A stretch of DNA of 64,000 nucleotides from Actinacidiphila yeochonensis CN732 (GCF_000745345.1 NZ_JQNR01000005.1:4464001-4528000); one strand, 5' to 3'. Counted from the stretch's first letter, positions 24,322 through 33,149 are shown. Translations and numbers: made by a program. The notes: a model not told the origin generated them from the letters alone.

Positions 24322-24861
24322 TCAGCGGAGCCCCTTCAGCAGCAGGGCGACCATGCGTGACGCCGTGTCGGCGTCGCTGCCCGGGTACGGGACGCAGAGG
24401 TTCGCGATCGCCCCGAGGATGTCCAGCGGCTCGGCCGCCGCACGAATCGCGCCGGCGCGGGCCGCGTCCTCCAGGAGCTTGCCGAGCACGGGCTCGGCAT
24501 GGGACTGGAAGTACTCGGGAAGGGCGGCGTACGCCGGGTCGCCGGAGTGCAACGCGGCGGCGAGGCCCCGCTTGGTCTGCAGGAACTCCCGGTAGCGCTG
24601 CACCCACAGTTCCAGCGCCTCGCCGGGCGGGTGTGCCTCGGCGATGGGCGCCGCGGCGGCGACGCACTCGTCGAGCTCGCGCCGGAAGACCGCCGCGATG
24701 AGGTCGGACCGCAGCGGGAAGTGGCGATAGAGGGTGGCCGTGCCGACGTCGGCCCGCGCGGCGATCGCGCGCACGTTCACGTCGACCCCGTGCTCGGCGA
24801 ACTCGTCCCTCGCGGCGGCCAGCAGGGCGTCGACGTTGCGCTGCGCGTCGGCTCGGGGCAT
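24322..24861 (-). CDS. TetR-family repressor of the aldo-keto reductase/MFS operon
   Basis: A 179-aa TetR regulator. The HTH is at residues ~15-50 (VRAIAARADVGTATLYRHFP). The rest is a helical ligand domain. ATG 24861 places the HTH at the normal distance. Two GGGACA-x-GTCCC palindromes lie between it and the divergent aldo-keto reductase/MFS genes, so it very probably represses both directions until a ligand, perhaps a substrate of the reductase or exporter, binds. Confidence 0.9.
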   Translation of the reverse strand: MPRADAQRNVDALLAAARDEFAEHGVDVNVRAIAARADVGTATLYRHFPLRSDLIAAVFRRELDECVAAAAPIAEAHPPGEALELWVQRYREFLQTKRGLAAALHSGDPAYAALPEYFQSHAEPVLGKLLEDAARAGAIRAAAEPLDILGAIANLCVPYPGSDADTASRMVALLLKGLR

Positions 24862-24892
24862 CGGCGACTCCGTGGATCGGCGGTTGCTAAGC

Positions 24893-24930
24893 GGGACAGC
24901 GTCCCATATAGTCATTCGGGACAGTGTCCC
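24893..24930. promoter_or_regulatory. Twin TetR operators GGGACAGCGTCCC and GGGACAGTGTCCC
   Basis: Two 13-bp palindromes (24893-24905 and 24918-24930) share the arms GGGAC/GTCCC and are 25 bp centre-to-centre. They stand directly in front of the TetR gene and upstream of the aldo-keto reductase gene, with an AT-rich ATATAGT between them that may be a -10 element. The near-identical spacing of arms and their place between divergent genes make them the TetR binding sites. Confidence 0.75.
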
Positions 24931-25195
24931 ACTTAGGCCATCCTAAGGCACCCGTCGGACGCCGGCAAGGAGACGTGAACCGGGCAGACGACCTCGTCGG
25001 CGTCGTCCCGCACGGCGATCGCGTCGCGTCTCCCCATCGGCGGTCGAGCCGTCGCGGGACACCGGGCGGCCAGGTCCCCCGAGCCGTCCGACGGCGGCAC
25101 CATGCCAGCCGCAACCCGTGCCCCGGGGCCCGCCGATCCTGCGAACGACCAGATCAGACCCACGACCGACTCACGACCAAAAAGGTAGGACCACC

Positions 25196-26221
25196 ATGCG
25201 GTACCGCACCCTCGGCAGCACCGGCATCCACGTCAGCTCCTACGCCCTCGGCGCGATGATGTTCGGCGCGATAGGCAATCCCGACCACGACGAGTCGATC
25301 CGGATCATCCACAAGGCCCTGGACGCGGGCATCAACCTCATCGACACCGCGGACGTGTACTCCCACGGCGAGTCCGAGGAGATCGTCGGGAAGGCGATCA
25401 AGGGGCGCCGGGACCAGCTGGTGATCGCCACGAAGTTCGGGATGCCGATGGGCGAGGACCCGAACCGGCGCGGCGGCTCGCGCCGCTGGATCATGACGGC
25501 GGTCGAGGACTCGCTGCGTCGGCTCGGAACCGACCACATCGACCTCTACCAGATGCACCGGCCCGACCCCGGCACGGACCTCGGAGAGACCCTCTCGGCA
25601 CTGAGCGACCTCGTCCGCGCGGGCAAGATCCGCGCGTTCGGCACCTCGACCCTCCCCGCCTCCGACATCGTCGGCGCCCAGTGGATCGCCGAGCAGCGGG
25701 GGCTGGAGCCGCCGCGCACCGAGCAGCCCGCCTACTCGATCCTCAGCCGCGGCATCGAGCGCGAGGTCCTCCCCGTCGCCCAGCGTCACGGCATGGGCGT
25801 CCTCGTCTGGAGCCCGCTCGCCCAGGGCATGCTCACCGGCCGGGTGCGCAGGGGCCAGCCGACCGACCTGCGCCGCGCCAGGATCTTCACCCACCTCAGC
25901 GACGAGCGCCGGATCGACGCCGTCGAACAGCTCATCCCGATCGCGGAGCAGGCCGGCCTGAAGCTCACCCACCTGGCCGTCGCCTTCGCCATCGCCCACC
26001 CCGGCGTCACCTCGGCGATTCTCGGGCCGCGCACGATGGCCCACCTCGACGACTACCTCGCCGGCACCGACGTCGTACTCACCGACGACGTCCTCGACCA
26101 GATCGACGCGATCGTCGCACCCGGCACCGACGTGGGCCGGCTCGACATGGCCTACAACCCGCCGGCCGTCACGGACCCGCTCCTCCGCCGCCGCGACGTC
26201 ACGAACCGCTCCGCCGTCTGA
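25196..26221 (+). CDS. Aldo-keto reductase
   Basis: A 341-aa NADPH-dependent aldo-keto reductase, (beta/alpha)8 barrel. The catalytic tetrad is visible: Asp in LIDTADVY, Tyr in the same segment, Lys in VIATKFGM, and His in QMHRPDP. TSAILGPRT near residue 275 binds the NADP phosphate. ATG 25196 has an AGGTAGGA ribosome site. It is the first gene of a two-gene operon with the MFS transporter 29 bases downstream, under the divergent TetR repressor. The aldehyde or ketone reduced is unknown. Confidence 0.9.
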   Translation: MRYRTLGSTGIHVSSYALGAMMFGAIGNPDHDESIRIIHKALDAGINLIDTADVYSHGESEEIVGKAIKGRRDQLVIATKFGMPMGEDPNRRGGSRRWIMTAVEDSLRRLGTDHIDLYQMHRPDPGTDLGETLSALSDLVRAGKIRAFGTSTLPASDIVGAQWIAEQRGLEPPRTEQPAYSILSRGIEREVLPVAQRHGMGVLVWSPLAQGMLTGRVRRGQPTDLRRARIFTHLSDERRIDAVEQLIPIAEQAGLKLTHLAVAFAIAHPGVTSAILGPRTMAHLDDYLAGTDVVLTDDVLDQIDAIVAPGTDVGRLDMAYNPPAVTDPLLRRRDVTNRSAV

Positions 26222-26250
26222 CGGGCACCGGCGCCCGAGGAAGGACTGTC

Positions 26251-27486
26251 ATGGCTGCCACCACCCGCGGCGTCTCGACGGTCGCGGCGCACGCCGACGG
26301 CTCCCGGCGTACGAAGCTGCCCGGCCCGGTCCGTCTGCTGGGGGCCGTCGCCTTCCTGATGGGCACGGCCGAGATGATCGTCTCGGGGCTGCTGCCGGAG
26401 GTCGCCCACGGGCTGCACGTCACCGACGGCGACGCCGGACTGCTGATCACGGCGTTCGCGGTCGGCATGATCATCGGCGCTCCCGTGATGTCGATGGCCA
26501 CCCTGCGGCTGCCGCCTCGCGCGACGCTCGTGATCGCGCTGCTGGTGTTCATGGCCGGGCACGTTGCCGCCGCGCTGAGCGACGACTTCCGTGTGTGGCT
26601 GGTGGCACGCTTCGTCTGCGGCGCGGTCACGGGGACCTTCTGGGCCGTCGGGGCGGTGCTCGCCGCAGCCGCGGCGGGACCGGCGGCCAGCGTCAGGGCG
26701 ACGGCCGTCATCGCCGGAGGGCTGACCCTCGCGAACGTGCTCGGCGTGCCGATCGGCACGGCACTCGGCCAGTGGCTCGGGTGGCGATCCCCGTTCTGGA
26801 CGCTCGCCGCACTGGCCGTCACGGCCGCGGCCGTACTCGCCTTCACCCTGCCCGGCTCGGCACGCGGCGCCGCGAGCACCCTGACCGCGGAGATGGCATC
26901 GCTCCGGAAGAGACCGCTGTGGCTGGTCCACCTCGGCGCCGTGCTGCTGCCCGCGTCCTTCGTCTGCGTGTACGGCTACGTCGCACCGCTGCTCACCGAC
27001 CGGGCAGGTCTTGCCGCCGCCGCGGTGCCGCCGGTCATGCTCGGTTACGGAACGGCCGGCATCCTCGGCGCGGTCGCGGGCGGCAGGTTCGGCGACCGCG
27101 GACCGTTCCGCGTCGCGATCCCGTCCGTCGCCATGATCGCCGTCGTCCTCGCGGCCCTCACCCTCTGGGGAGCCGACTCCGTCGCCGCCGTCGTGCTGTT
27201 CGTCCTGCTCGGCGCCGTCGCGATGGTGGCGCAGCCCGTCCTCATCGCCACGGCGGGCCAGCTCACGGCCCCGACGAACACGCTCGCCATCGCACTGACC
27301 GTCTCCAGCCTCAACGTCGGAATCGCTCTTGGCTCCTGGTCCGGGGGCGCGATGCTGTCGTCGCCGCTCGGTCTTCGAGGACCGAGCCTGCTCGGAACCG
27401 GCATAGCGGCACTCGCCGTCATCGCCTTGGCCCTCGCGGCCACGAGCGTTCGGCGGTCCGCGAGACCTGCTGCCCGGCCGCATTGA
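26251..27486 (+). CDS. MFS transporter (DHA1-type exporter)
   Basis: A 411-aa membrane protein with about 12 hydrophobic helices. The first half contains FLMGTAEMIVSGLLPEVAHG and the loop GMIIGAPVMSMATLRLPPR, as in AraJ/Cmx-like sugar and drug exporters; the helix-5 motif is GGLTLANVLGVPIGTALG. A GAGGAAGGA ribosome site precedes ATG 26251. It is co-transcribed with the aldo-keto reductase under the TetR repressor, suggesting reduction and export of one toxic compound. Confidence 0.9.
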   Translation: MAATTRGVSTVAAHADGSRRTKLPGPVRLLGAVAFLMGTAEMIVSGLLPEVAHGLHVTDGDAGLLITAFAVGMIIGAPVMSMATLRLPPRATLVIALLVFMAGHVAAALSDDFRVWLVARFVCGAVTGTFWAVGAVLAAAAAGPAASVRATAVIAGGLTLANVLGVPIGTALGQWLGWRSPFWTLAALAVTAAAVLAFTLPGSARGAASTLTAEMASLRKRPLWLVHLGAVLLPASFVCVYGYVAPLLTDRAGLAAAAVPPVMLGYGTAGILGAVAGGRFGDRGPFRVAIPSVAMIAVVLAALTLWGADSVAAVVLFVLLGAVAMVAQPVLIATAGQLTAPTNTLAIALTVSSLNVGIALGSWSGGAMLSSPLGLRGPSLLGTGIAALAVIALALAATSVRRSARPAARPH

Positions 27487-27795
27487 CCCGGGAGGTCCGG
27501 GACGCGGCTGGGGGATGTGGCTGGGGAGAGGCACCCCACCCGTTCCCCACCCCGTCCCGGCCCGGTTCCGTTCCCGATCCGGCCGGTCCGGTGCCGTTGC
27601 CCGGTGCGCGCAGGGTCGCCGCGCGCCGGGTGCCTGCCCGCCGCTCGCGGGGCCGCCGACCCGGGCCCCGACCCGCCGGCGGCCTCCGGCAGGGCGCCGT
27701 CAGGGCGCCGGTACGGAGCGCGCGGCCGGCCGACCACCACAGAACCGCCACCCGTACGCCTCGCTGCGGCTGCCGACCAATGCTCTCCTAGTGAC
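27487..27795. other. Intergenic region before the phosphate transporter
   Basis: GC-rich sequence of 309 bases without a natural-looking gene. A stretch CTAGTGAC lies directly before ATG 27796, with no obvious ribosome site in front of it. No clear PHO box is visible. Confidence 0.35.
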
Positions 27796-29073
27796 ATGGA
27801 CCACATCACATTCCTCGTGAGCATGGTCATCGTCACCGCCCTCGCGTTCGACTTCACCAACGGGTTCCACGACACCGCGAACGCGATGGCCACCTCCATC
27901 GCCACCGGGGCGCTGCGGCCCAAGGTCGCGGTCGCGATCAGCGGAGTGCTGAACCTCGGCGGCGCCTTCCTGTCCACCGAGGTGGCGAAGACGATCTCGG
28001 GCGGGATCGTCGACGACCAGCTGGTCACACCGGGGATGATCTTCGCGGGGCTGATCGGGGCGATCGTCTGGAACCTCACCACGTGGCTGCTCGGGCTGCC
28101 GTCCAGTTCCTCCCACGCGCTCTTCGGCGGGCTGATCGGCGCGGTGTGGGTGGGTGCCGGGCGGCACGGCGTGAACTTCGGCGAGGTGTTGGACAAGATC
28201 CTCATCCCGGCGCTCGCCTCGCCGCTGGTGGCGGGCGCGGCCGCCCTGGTGGCGACGTACCTCGCGTACCGGCTCACCGCGAAGGTGAAGGACGTCGGGA
28301 CCGGCAAGGACGTGAAGGGCGTCGGGACCGGCAAGGACGTGAAGGGCGGCGTCGGCAAGGACGTCGAAGGCAAGGACGGTGAGAGCGGCGGGGGTGCCGA
28401 GGAGCCTCAGGGCGACAAGGACACCACGGTCACCCGGGGCTTCCGGGCCGGCCAGGTCGTCTCCGCCTCGCTGGTCTCGCTCGCGCACGGCACCAACGAC
28501 GCGCAGAAGACCATGGGCGTGATCACCCTGGCGCTCATCTCCTGCGGCGCCCTCGGGCCCGGCTCCGGCCCGCCGGTGTGGGTGATCTTCACCGCCGGGG
28601 CGGCCATCGCGGCCGGCACCTACGTCGGCGGCTGGCGGATCATCCGCACGATGGGGAAGGGCATCGTGGACATCCAGCCGCCGCAGGGCTTCGCGGCGGA
28701 GTCCTCGGCCTCGGCCGTCATCCTCTCCTCGGCCTCCGTCGGCTTCGCGCTGTCCACCACGCAGGTGTGCTCCGGGGGCATCCTCGGCGCCGGAATGGGG
28801 CGGCGGCTGGCCGAGGTCCGGTGGGGCGTCGCCGGGCAGATCGCGCTGGCCTGGCTGGTGACCCTCCCGGCCGCGGCGGCGGTGGGCGCCGTCGCGGCGA
28901 GCGCGGTGGTCCACGGCGGCACCCTCGGCACGGTGCTCATCGCCGTGGCGGCGATGGTGGTCGCGACGGTGATCGTGCTCCTGTCCCGCCGCAACCCGGT
29001 CGACGCGCGGAACGTCAACGACCCCGTCGAGGTCCCGCGCCGGGAGGTCGCCGACGTGAAGGCCGGCGTGTGA
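27796..29073 (+). CDS. pit: Low-affinity inorganic phosphate transporter (Pit family)
   Basis: A 425-aa membrane symporter for metal-phosphate and protons. The two inverted family signatures are present: FDFTNGFHDTANAMATS near residue 20 and SLAHGTNDAQKTMGV near ~230. Between them is a long charged cytoplasmic loop (~160-215) made of Lys/Gly/Asp repeats, encoded in part by an exact 27-bp tandem duplication at 28294-28347. Here no PhoU-like DUF47 gene precedes it, unlike many relatives. A small membrane protein gene follows at 29272. Confidence 0.9.
   Translation: MDHITFLVSMVIVTALAFDFTNGFHDTANAMATSIATGALRPKVAVAISGVLNLGGAFLSTEVAKTISGGIVDDQLVTPGMIFAGLIGAIVWNLTTWLLGLPSSSSHALFGGLIGAVWVGAGRHGVNFGEVLDKILIPALASPLVAGAAALVATYLAYRLTAKVKDVGTGKDVKGVGTGKDVKGGVGKDVEGKDGESGGGAEEPQGDKDTTVTRGFRAGQVVSASLVSLAHGTNDAQKTMGVITLALISCGALGPGSGPPVWVIFTAGAAIAAGTYVGGWRIIRTMGKGIVDIQPPQGFAAESSASAVILSSASVGFALSTTQVCSGGILGAGMGRRLAEVRWGVAGQIALAWLVTLPAAAAVGAVAASAVVHGGTLGTVLIAVAAMVVATVIVLLSRRNPVDARNVNDPVEVPRREVADVKAGV
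28294..28347 (+). repeat. Exact 27-bp tandem repeat inside the Pit loop
   Basis: The unit starts GTCGGGACCGGCAAGGACGT and is present twice without mismatch (28294-28320, 28321-28347). A shorter degenerate third copy follows. It adds nine residues (VGTGKDVKG) per unit to the cytoplasmic loop without changing the frame. Confidence 0.8.
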
Positions 29074-29090
29074 GGCGGTCGGCGCGACGC

Positions 29091-29171
29091 GGTCGGTGCG
29101 ACGCGGCGGTGCGGGGCGGTCGGTGCGACGCGGCGGTGCGGGGCGGTCGGTGCGACGCGGCGGTGCGGGGC
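29091..29171 (+). repeat. Three exact 27-bp tandem repeats after the phosphate transporter
   Basis: The unit, starting GGTCGGTGCGACGCGGCGGT, is repeated three times exactly (29091-29117, 29118-29144, 29145-29171), with partial copies at both edges. It lies 18 bases after the pit stop codon and before the small membrane protein gene. Copy number is likely to vary between strains. Confidence 0.85.
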
Positions 29172-29271
29172 GGTCGGCGCACCCGGTGGAGGCGCGTTCC
29201 GGAGGCGCGGGGGCCAGGGACGTCGGGCCGACGGCCGCAGGACCCCGGACGGACGGCAAGGAGGGATCGGC

Positions 29272-29502
29272 ATGAACGTCAAATGGGGCTCGCTCGGCGA
29301 GGTCGCGCTGGTCGGCTTCGGCGCCACCGTGGGGGTGGTGCTCGTCTTCACGCTGGGCGTGCGGGCGCTGGCCGCCCGCGAGCAGGCCCGCGCGCACGGG
29401 GGAAGCGGAACCGGCCTGTTCCAGGCCGCGGCGGCCTGCTTCACGGTGTGCGGGCTCGCCGTGCTCTACGGGCTCTACCTGCTCGTCCCGCAGTTCCACT
29501 AG
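29272..29502 (+). CDS. Small membrane protein beside the phosphate transporter
   Basis: A 76-aa protein with two hydrophobic helices (VALVGFGATVGVVLVFTLGV and FTVCGLAVLYGLYLLVP) joined by a short basic loop. An AAGGAGGGA ribosome site precedes ATG 29272. A small protein of this kind often follows pit in streptomycetes, so it may be an accessory subunit. Its function is not known. Confidence 0.75.
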   Translation: MNVKWGSLGEVALVGFGATVGVVLVFTLGVRALAAREQARAHGGSGTGLFQAAAACFTVCGLAVLYGLYLLVPQFH

Positions 29503-29621
29503 GCGCGGCTCCGGCTGGCAGGTGGACGCGGTTCCGGCAGGCGCGCGGTTCCGGCAGCCACCGGCCTTCGACGGGCGCGCGGCTTCGTCAGGCACGCGGC
29601 TGCGAGGCGCGCCGACCGGAG

Positions 29622-29685
29622 AAGTAACCAGTTGTTGACATGGGGCGCGGGCGGACGTACGGTGGTATCTATCCAGATGGTTACA
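29622..29685 (+). promoter_or_regulatory. Consensus promoter with flanking GTAACC half-sites
   Basis: TTGACA (29635-29640) and TACGGT (29658-29663) are 17 bases apart, a near-ideal vegetative promoter. An inverted pair, GTAACCAGTTG upstream and CAGATGGTTAC downstream, brackets it (9 of 11 positions match). This is the layout expected of a repressor operator, probably for the TetR encoded at 30521. Confidence 0.65.
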
Positions 29686-29738
29686 TGTCGGGTTGGGGCG
29701 GCACGGAGCCGCGAACCCGTCCTGCGGGAGGAACGACC

Positions 29739-30446
29739 ATGACGACAACGCTCATCACCGGAGCCAACAAGGGCCTCGGCTTCGAGGCCGCCCGGCGGCT
29801 CCTGGCCGCGGGCCACACCGTCTATGCCGGTGCCCGGGACGCCGAGCGCGGCCGGGCCGCGGCCGAGCGGCTGGGGGCGCGGTTCGTACTGCTCGACGTC
29901 ACCGACGACGCCTCCGTCGCCGCCGCGGCCAAGGCCATCGAGGCCGAGGGCGGGCTGGACGTGCTGGTGAACAACGCCGGCGTCGAACCCCGGAAGGCCG
30001 ACGGAGGCTTCGTCCCGTTCGCGGAGGTGACCGCCGACTCGGTGCGCGCGGTGTTCGAGACGAACGTGTTCGGCCAGGTCCGGACGCTGCAGGCGTTCCT
30101 GCCGTTGCTGGAGCGGTCCACCGCCCCGGTCGTGGTCAACGTCAGCAGCGGGCTGTCCCTGACCCGTGAGCTCGCGGACCCCGAGTCTCCGACGCGCTTC
30201 TACCCCGACCTCGCCTACCCGTCCTCGAAGGCCGCGGTCAACATGCTGACCGTGCAGTACGCGAAGGCGTTCCCCGGTGTGCGGATCAACGCGGTGGACC
30301 CCGGCTTCACGGCCACCGACCTGAACCACCACGCCGGCACCCAGACCGTCGAAGAGGGCACCGAGGCCATCGTGCGACTGGCGCAGATAGGCGCCGACGG
30401 CCCCACGGGCGGCTTCTTCGACGCCAACGGACCTCTCGGCTGGTGA
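29739..30446 (+). CDS. Short-chain dehydrogenase/reductase (SDR), paralogue of 3229-3942
   Basis: A 235-aa classical SDR. TGANKGLG at residues 7-14 binds NADP; NNAG follows at about 80; Ser in VNVSSG and YPSSK complete the active site. A GGGAGG ribosome site precedes ATG 29739. The C-terminal GGFFDANGPLGW is like that of the SDR at 3229, and the two share most motifs. A strong promoter with an operator pair lies upstream and a TetR gene 75 bases downstream. Confidence 0.9.
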   Translation: MTTTLITGANKGLGFEAARRLLAAGHTVYAGARDAERGRAAAERLGARFVLLDVTDDASVAAAAKAIEAEGGLDVLVNNAGVEPRKADGGFVPFAEVTADSVRAVFETNVFGQVRTLQAFLPLLERSTAPVVVNVSSGLSLTRELADPESPTRFYPDLAYPSSKAAVNMLTVQYAKAFPGVRINAVDPGFTATDLNHHAGTQTVEEGTEAIVRLAQIGADGPTGGFFDANGPLGW

Positions 30447-30520
30447 GGCCGCAGGGCTCGGCGGAGCCGCCACGTCCCGGTCCGACCAACCGATCCGTTA
30501 CCTCTCTGTAGGGTGAGGCC

Positions 30521-31165
30521 ATGTCCGAAAGTGCGGCCCAGCGCAAGCCCCGCCCCCGCGACGCCCAGGCCACGAAGGCGATCCTGCTGCGCGCCGCGAC
30601 GGCGGAGTTCGCGGACCACGGGCTCGCCGGTGCCCGAATCGACCGCATCGCGGAGCGGGCGGGCGCGAACAAGCGGCTGCTGTACGTGTACTTCGGGGAC
30701 AAGAACCAGGTCTTCGAGGCGGTCGTGCAGGACCAGGCAGAGGCCGTCCTCGCCGCCGCCCCGCTGGCCGACGGCGACCTCTGCGCCTTCGCGGCGGCCC
30801 GGTACGACTACGTCCTGGCCAACCCCGAGGCCCGGCGGATAGCCACCTGGCGCTCCTTCGAGCAGGCCGAACCCACCGAGGCCGAGGTCGACAGCTTCCG
30901 GGACAGGGTCGAAGCGGTCGCCGCGGCACAGCGGGCCGGGAAGCTGCGCGCCGACCTTCCCGCCGTCGACCTCTTCGCGATCGTGCTGCGGATGACCGAG
31001 AGCTGGCTGAGCGCGCCCCCGGCCCTCAAAGCCGTGGGCGGCGACCCCCTGGACGGCGAACGCCTCAGGGAGCACCGGACGGCGATGCTCGAAGCGGTGC
31101 GGAGCATCGTCGAGCCGCGCCCGGCGGCTGTGACCGATCAGCTGCCCGCACGCCGACCGCGCTGA
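30521..31165 (+). CDS. TetR-family regulator
   Basis: A 214-aa TetR repressor. The HTH is at ~28-65 (ARIDRIAERAGANKRLLYVY, with FGDKNQVFEAV). A TetR_C-type helical domain with conserved Trp (WRSFEQAE, ESWLSAPP) follows. It is transcribed in the same direction as the SDR. The GTTACCTC before its start recalls the GTAACC half-sites at the SDR promoter, so it may control both. Confidence 0.85.
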   Translation: MSESAAQRKPRPRDAQATKAILLRAATAEFADHGLAGARIDRIAERAGANKRLLYVYFGDKNQVFEAVVQDQAEAVLAAAPLADGDLCAFAAARYDYVLANPEARRIATWRSFEQAEPTEAEVDSFRDRVEAVAAAQRAGKLRADLPAVDLFAIVLRMTESWLSAPPALKAVGGDPLDGERLREHRTAMLEAVRSIVEPRPAAVTDQLPARRPR

Positions 31166-31554
31166 CCTCGCAGGTCAGCAGCCGAGCGCCGGTCGTCGAA
31201 CCCGGGGATGGATCGGTCTCGGAGCAGGCATCGGGTCGGGGGGAGATGCTGGGGAGTCATGAGCGACCTGGGCCACCACATCGCGATCGTCGCCGTGCTG
31301 GACCCCGATGGCGTCAACGGCTTCCTCAACGCTCTCACCGGCGCGTCCGGGACCGGGGCCCTGCTGTGCCCTGGGGTGTGACGGAGCTCGACGCGTCGGC
31401 GGCCCGGTCGGCCGTGGCGCGCACCGCGGAACGTGTGCTGCTGAGGCGGGGCCGTGTCGGGCCCGCGGGATGCCCCTCGGCCCGTCGTGAAGGGTGCCCG
31501 CCCGTGCGGGGACGCGACGGCACGGGGCGGCTGCCGTGCCGGGCCGGACCGTTG
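31166..31554. other. Intergenic region between TetR and an MDR oxidoreductase
   Basis: A 389-base gap. It holds one possible 40-codon frame (31259-31381: MSDLGHHIAIVAVLDPDGVN, ending GALLCPGV) with GGGGAG just before the ATG. No relatives come to mind and the spacing is tight, so it may be a remnant. Otherwise I see nothing. Confidence 0.3.
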
Positions 31555-32478
31555 TCAGTCGAACCGGAGGACGAGCTTGCCGCAGGCGCGTCCCGACAGG
31601 CTCAGCTCCGCGGCGGTGCGCCAGTCCTCCAGCGGGAAATGCCGGGCCACCGGCACTGAGAAGAGCCCATCGGCGGCCAGCTGTGCGTACTCGCCGAGCA
31701 CGTCGTAGCGCAGTGCGTCCATGCCGCCGGCGGAGCCCACCCGCGCGCCCGGTTTCCCGGCCCTCGCGAAGCCGGTCAGCCTCAGCACCTGCTCCGACGC
31801 CTTGGTGCTGCTCCCGAGGGCCGACGCCGCACCCTTGGCCAGTGCGGTGTCGAGGGCGGGATCGACCGGCCCTCCCGCGAGCGCCGTCACCCGTTCGGCC
31901 ATGCCCTCGCCGTGGCTGGTCACCTCGGCGCCGACCTCACGCAGGGCGTCGGCGTAGGTCTCCCCGGCCGTGGTGATGACCCGTGCCCCGCGCCGGAGCG
32001 CGATCTGCGCCGCGGCGTATCCGACGGCGCTCCCGGTGCCGTGGACGAGCACGGTCGCGCCCTCGTGTATGCCGAGTTCGTCCAGGCCCCGGTAGGCCGT
32101 CTCCACCGCCATCGGCAGGGCCGCGGCCCGGACCGGGTCGAGCCCCGCCGGGCGCGGGGTCCAGAAGTCGACGACGACCAGCTCCGACGCACCGGCGGTC
32201 GGTCCCGTGAAGGGAACCGGGGCGATCACCGGGTCGCCGACCTTGACGCCGGTCACCCCGTCGCCGAGCCCGTCGACCGTGCCGGACACCTCAAGCCCGA
32301 TGCCGCGCGGCAGGTCCCCGCCGAAGAGCCCGCCGCACAACGCCCAGTCCGCCGGGGTCAGCCCGCACGCCTGGACCCTGACGCGGATCTGGCCAGGTCC
32401 GGGACGCGGCGGCTCGGTCTCGTCGACCCGCAGGACATCGAGTGCTGAACCGTACGAATGGAAACGAAGGGTACGCAT
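31555..32478 (-). CDS. MDR-type NADP-dependent quinone oxidoreductase
   Basis: A 307-aa zinc-free medium-chain reductase. The N-terminal GroES-like domain (RVRVQACGLTPADWALCGG) is followed by the NADP Rossmann motif VLVHGTGSAVGYAAAQIAL. It lacks zinc-site cysteines, so quinones or enones are more likely substrates than alcohols. It is divergent from a TetR gene with two identical inverted operators between them, the typical redox or electrophile-sensing pair. Confidence 0.9.
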   Translation of the reverse strand: MRTLRFHSYGSALDVLRVDETEPPRPGPGQIRVRVQACGLTPADWALCGGLFGGDLPRGIGLEVSGTVDGLGDGVTGVKVGDPVIAPVPFTGPTAGASELVVVDFWTPRPAGLDPVRAAALPMAVETAYRGLDELGIHEGATVLVHGTGSAVGYAAAQIALRRGARVITTAGETYADALREVGAEVTSHGEGMAERVTALAGGPVDPALDTALAKGAASALGSSTKASEQVLRLTGFARAGKPGARVGSAGGMDALRYDVLGEYAQLAADGLFSVPVARHFPLEDWRTAAELSLSGRACGKLVLRFD

Positions 32479-32495
32479 CAGTCCTCCACATCAGT

Positions 32496-32550
32496 GACAG
32501 CAGTTGCTGTCATCACTGAGGTTAGCAGAGTGATGACAGCAACTGCTGTC
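32496..32550. promoter_or_regulatory. Two inverted TetR operators GACAGCA-N2-TGCTGTC
   Basis: GACAGCAGTTGCTGTC (32496-32511) and GACAGCAACTGCTGTC (32535-32550) are near-palindromes. Together with ATCACT/AGTGAT they form an exact 22-base inverted pair, 39 bp centre to centre. They stand between the divergent reductase and TetR genes and overlap the -35 regions, so the TetR protein should repress both. Confidence 0.8.
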
Positions 32551-32552
32551 GC

Positions 32553-32558
32553 TATACT
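32553..32558 (+). promoter_or_regulatory. -10 element TATACT of a probably leaderless TetR transcript
   Basis: TATACT ends seven bases before ATG 32565, where the transcript should begin. No ribosome site is present. The right-hand operator ends two bases before this element. Confidence 0.6.
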
Positions 32559-32564
32559 CGTGTG

Positions 32565-33149
32565 ATGGCACGCTGGGAAGGCAACACGCGCGGTCGGCTC
32601 GAACGGGCCGCGCTGGACCTGTTCGACGAGCAGGGCTACGACCGCACGACGGTCGCGCAGATCGCGCAACGCGCGAACCTCACCGAGCGGTCGTTCTACC
32701 GCTGGTTCGCCGACAAGCGCGAGGTGCTGTTCGGCGGCAGTGAGGACCTGGAGAAGCACCTCGTCTCCTTGATCGACGCCGCTCCCGCCGGTACGGCTCC
32801 GCTGCCGGTGCTGCTGGCCGCCTTCGCCACCGCGCCGAAGGTGTTCCGCCCCCGCGAATTCCTGCGGAAGCGGGTTGCGGTCGTGGCGGCCAATCCGCCG
32901 TTGCAGGAACGGAACCTGATCAAGATGGCGGTGCTCTCCGAGGCCGTCACCGCCGCCTTGCGCCGCCGCGGCTGCGACCAGCACGAGGCGCAGCTGACCG
33001 CCGACGTGGGCATGGCCGTCGTCCGCCAGGCCATCGAACGGTGGACGGCCGACGAGGAAGCCGACTTCGCCCGGCTGCTGTCGGCCGGCGCGGCGGAGCT
33101 GCTCGCCATCGCCGCCGACGGCGTCCCCGGTCCCAGCCCTTCAGCCTGA
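32565..33149 (+). CDS. TetR-family regulator (controls the divergent oxidoreductase)
   Basis: A 194-aa TetR repressor. The HTH is at ~12-48 (LDLFDEQGYDRTTVAQIAQR, then TERSFYRWFADKREVLF). Its mRNA is probably leaderless: TATACT lies at the right distance for starting at ATG 32565. Two strong inverted operators occupy the short gap to the oxidoreductase. The ligand is likely an electrophile or quinone, an inference from the target. Confidence 0.9.
   Translation: MARWEGNTRGRLERAALDLFDEQGYDRTTVAQIAQRANLTERSFYRWFADKREVLFGGSEDLEKHLVSLIDAAPAGTAPLPVLLAAFATAPKVFRPREFLRKRVAVVAANPPLQERNLIKMAVLSEAVTAALRRRGCDQHEAQLTADVGMAVVRQAIERWTADEEADFARLLSAGAAELLAIAADGVPGPSPSA

Noticed and set aside
31259..31381. 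Firm small gene MSDLGHHIAIV...
   Set aside because: Ribosome site is too close to the ATG and nothing supports conservation; kept only as a note in the intergenic entry.
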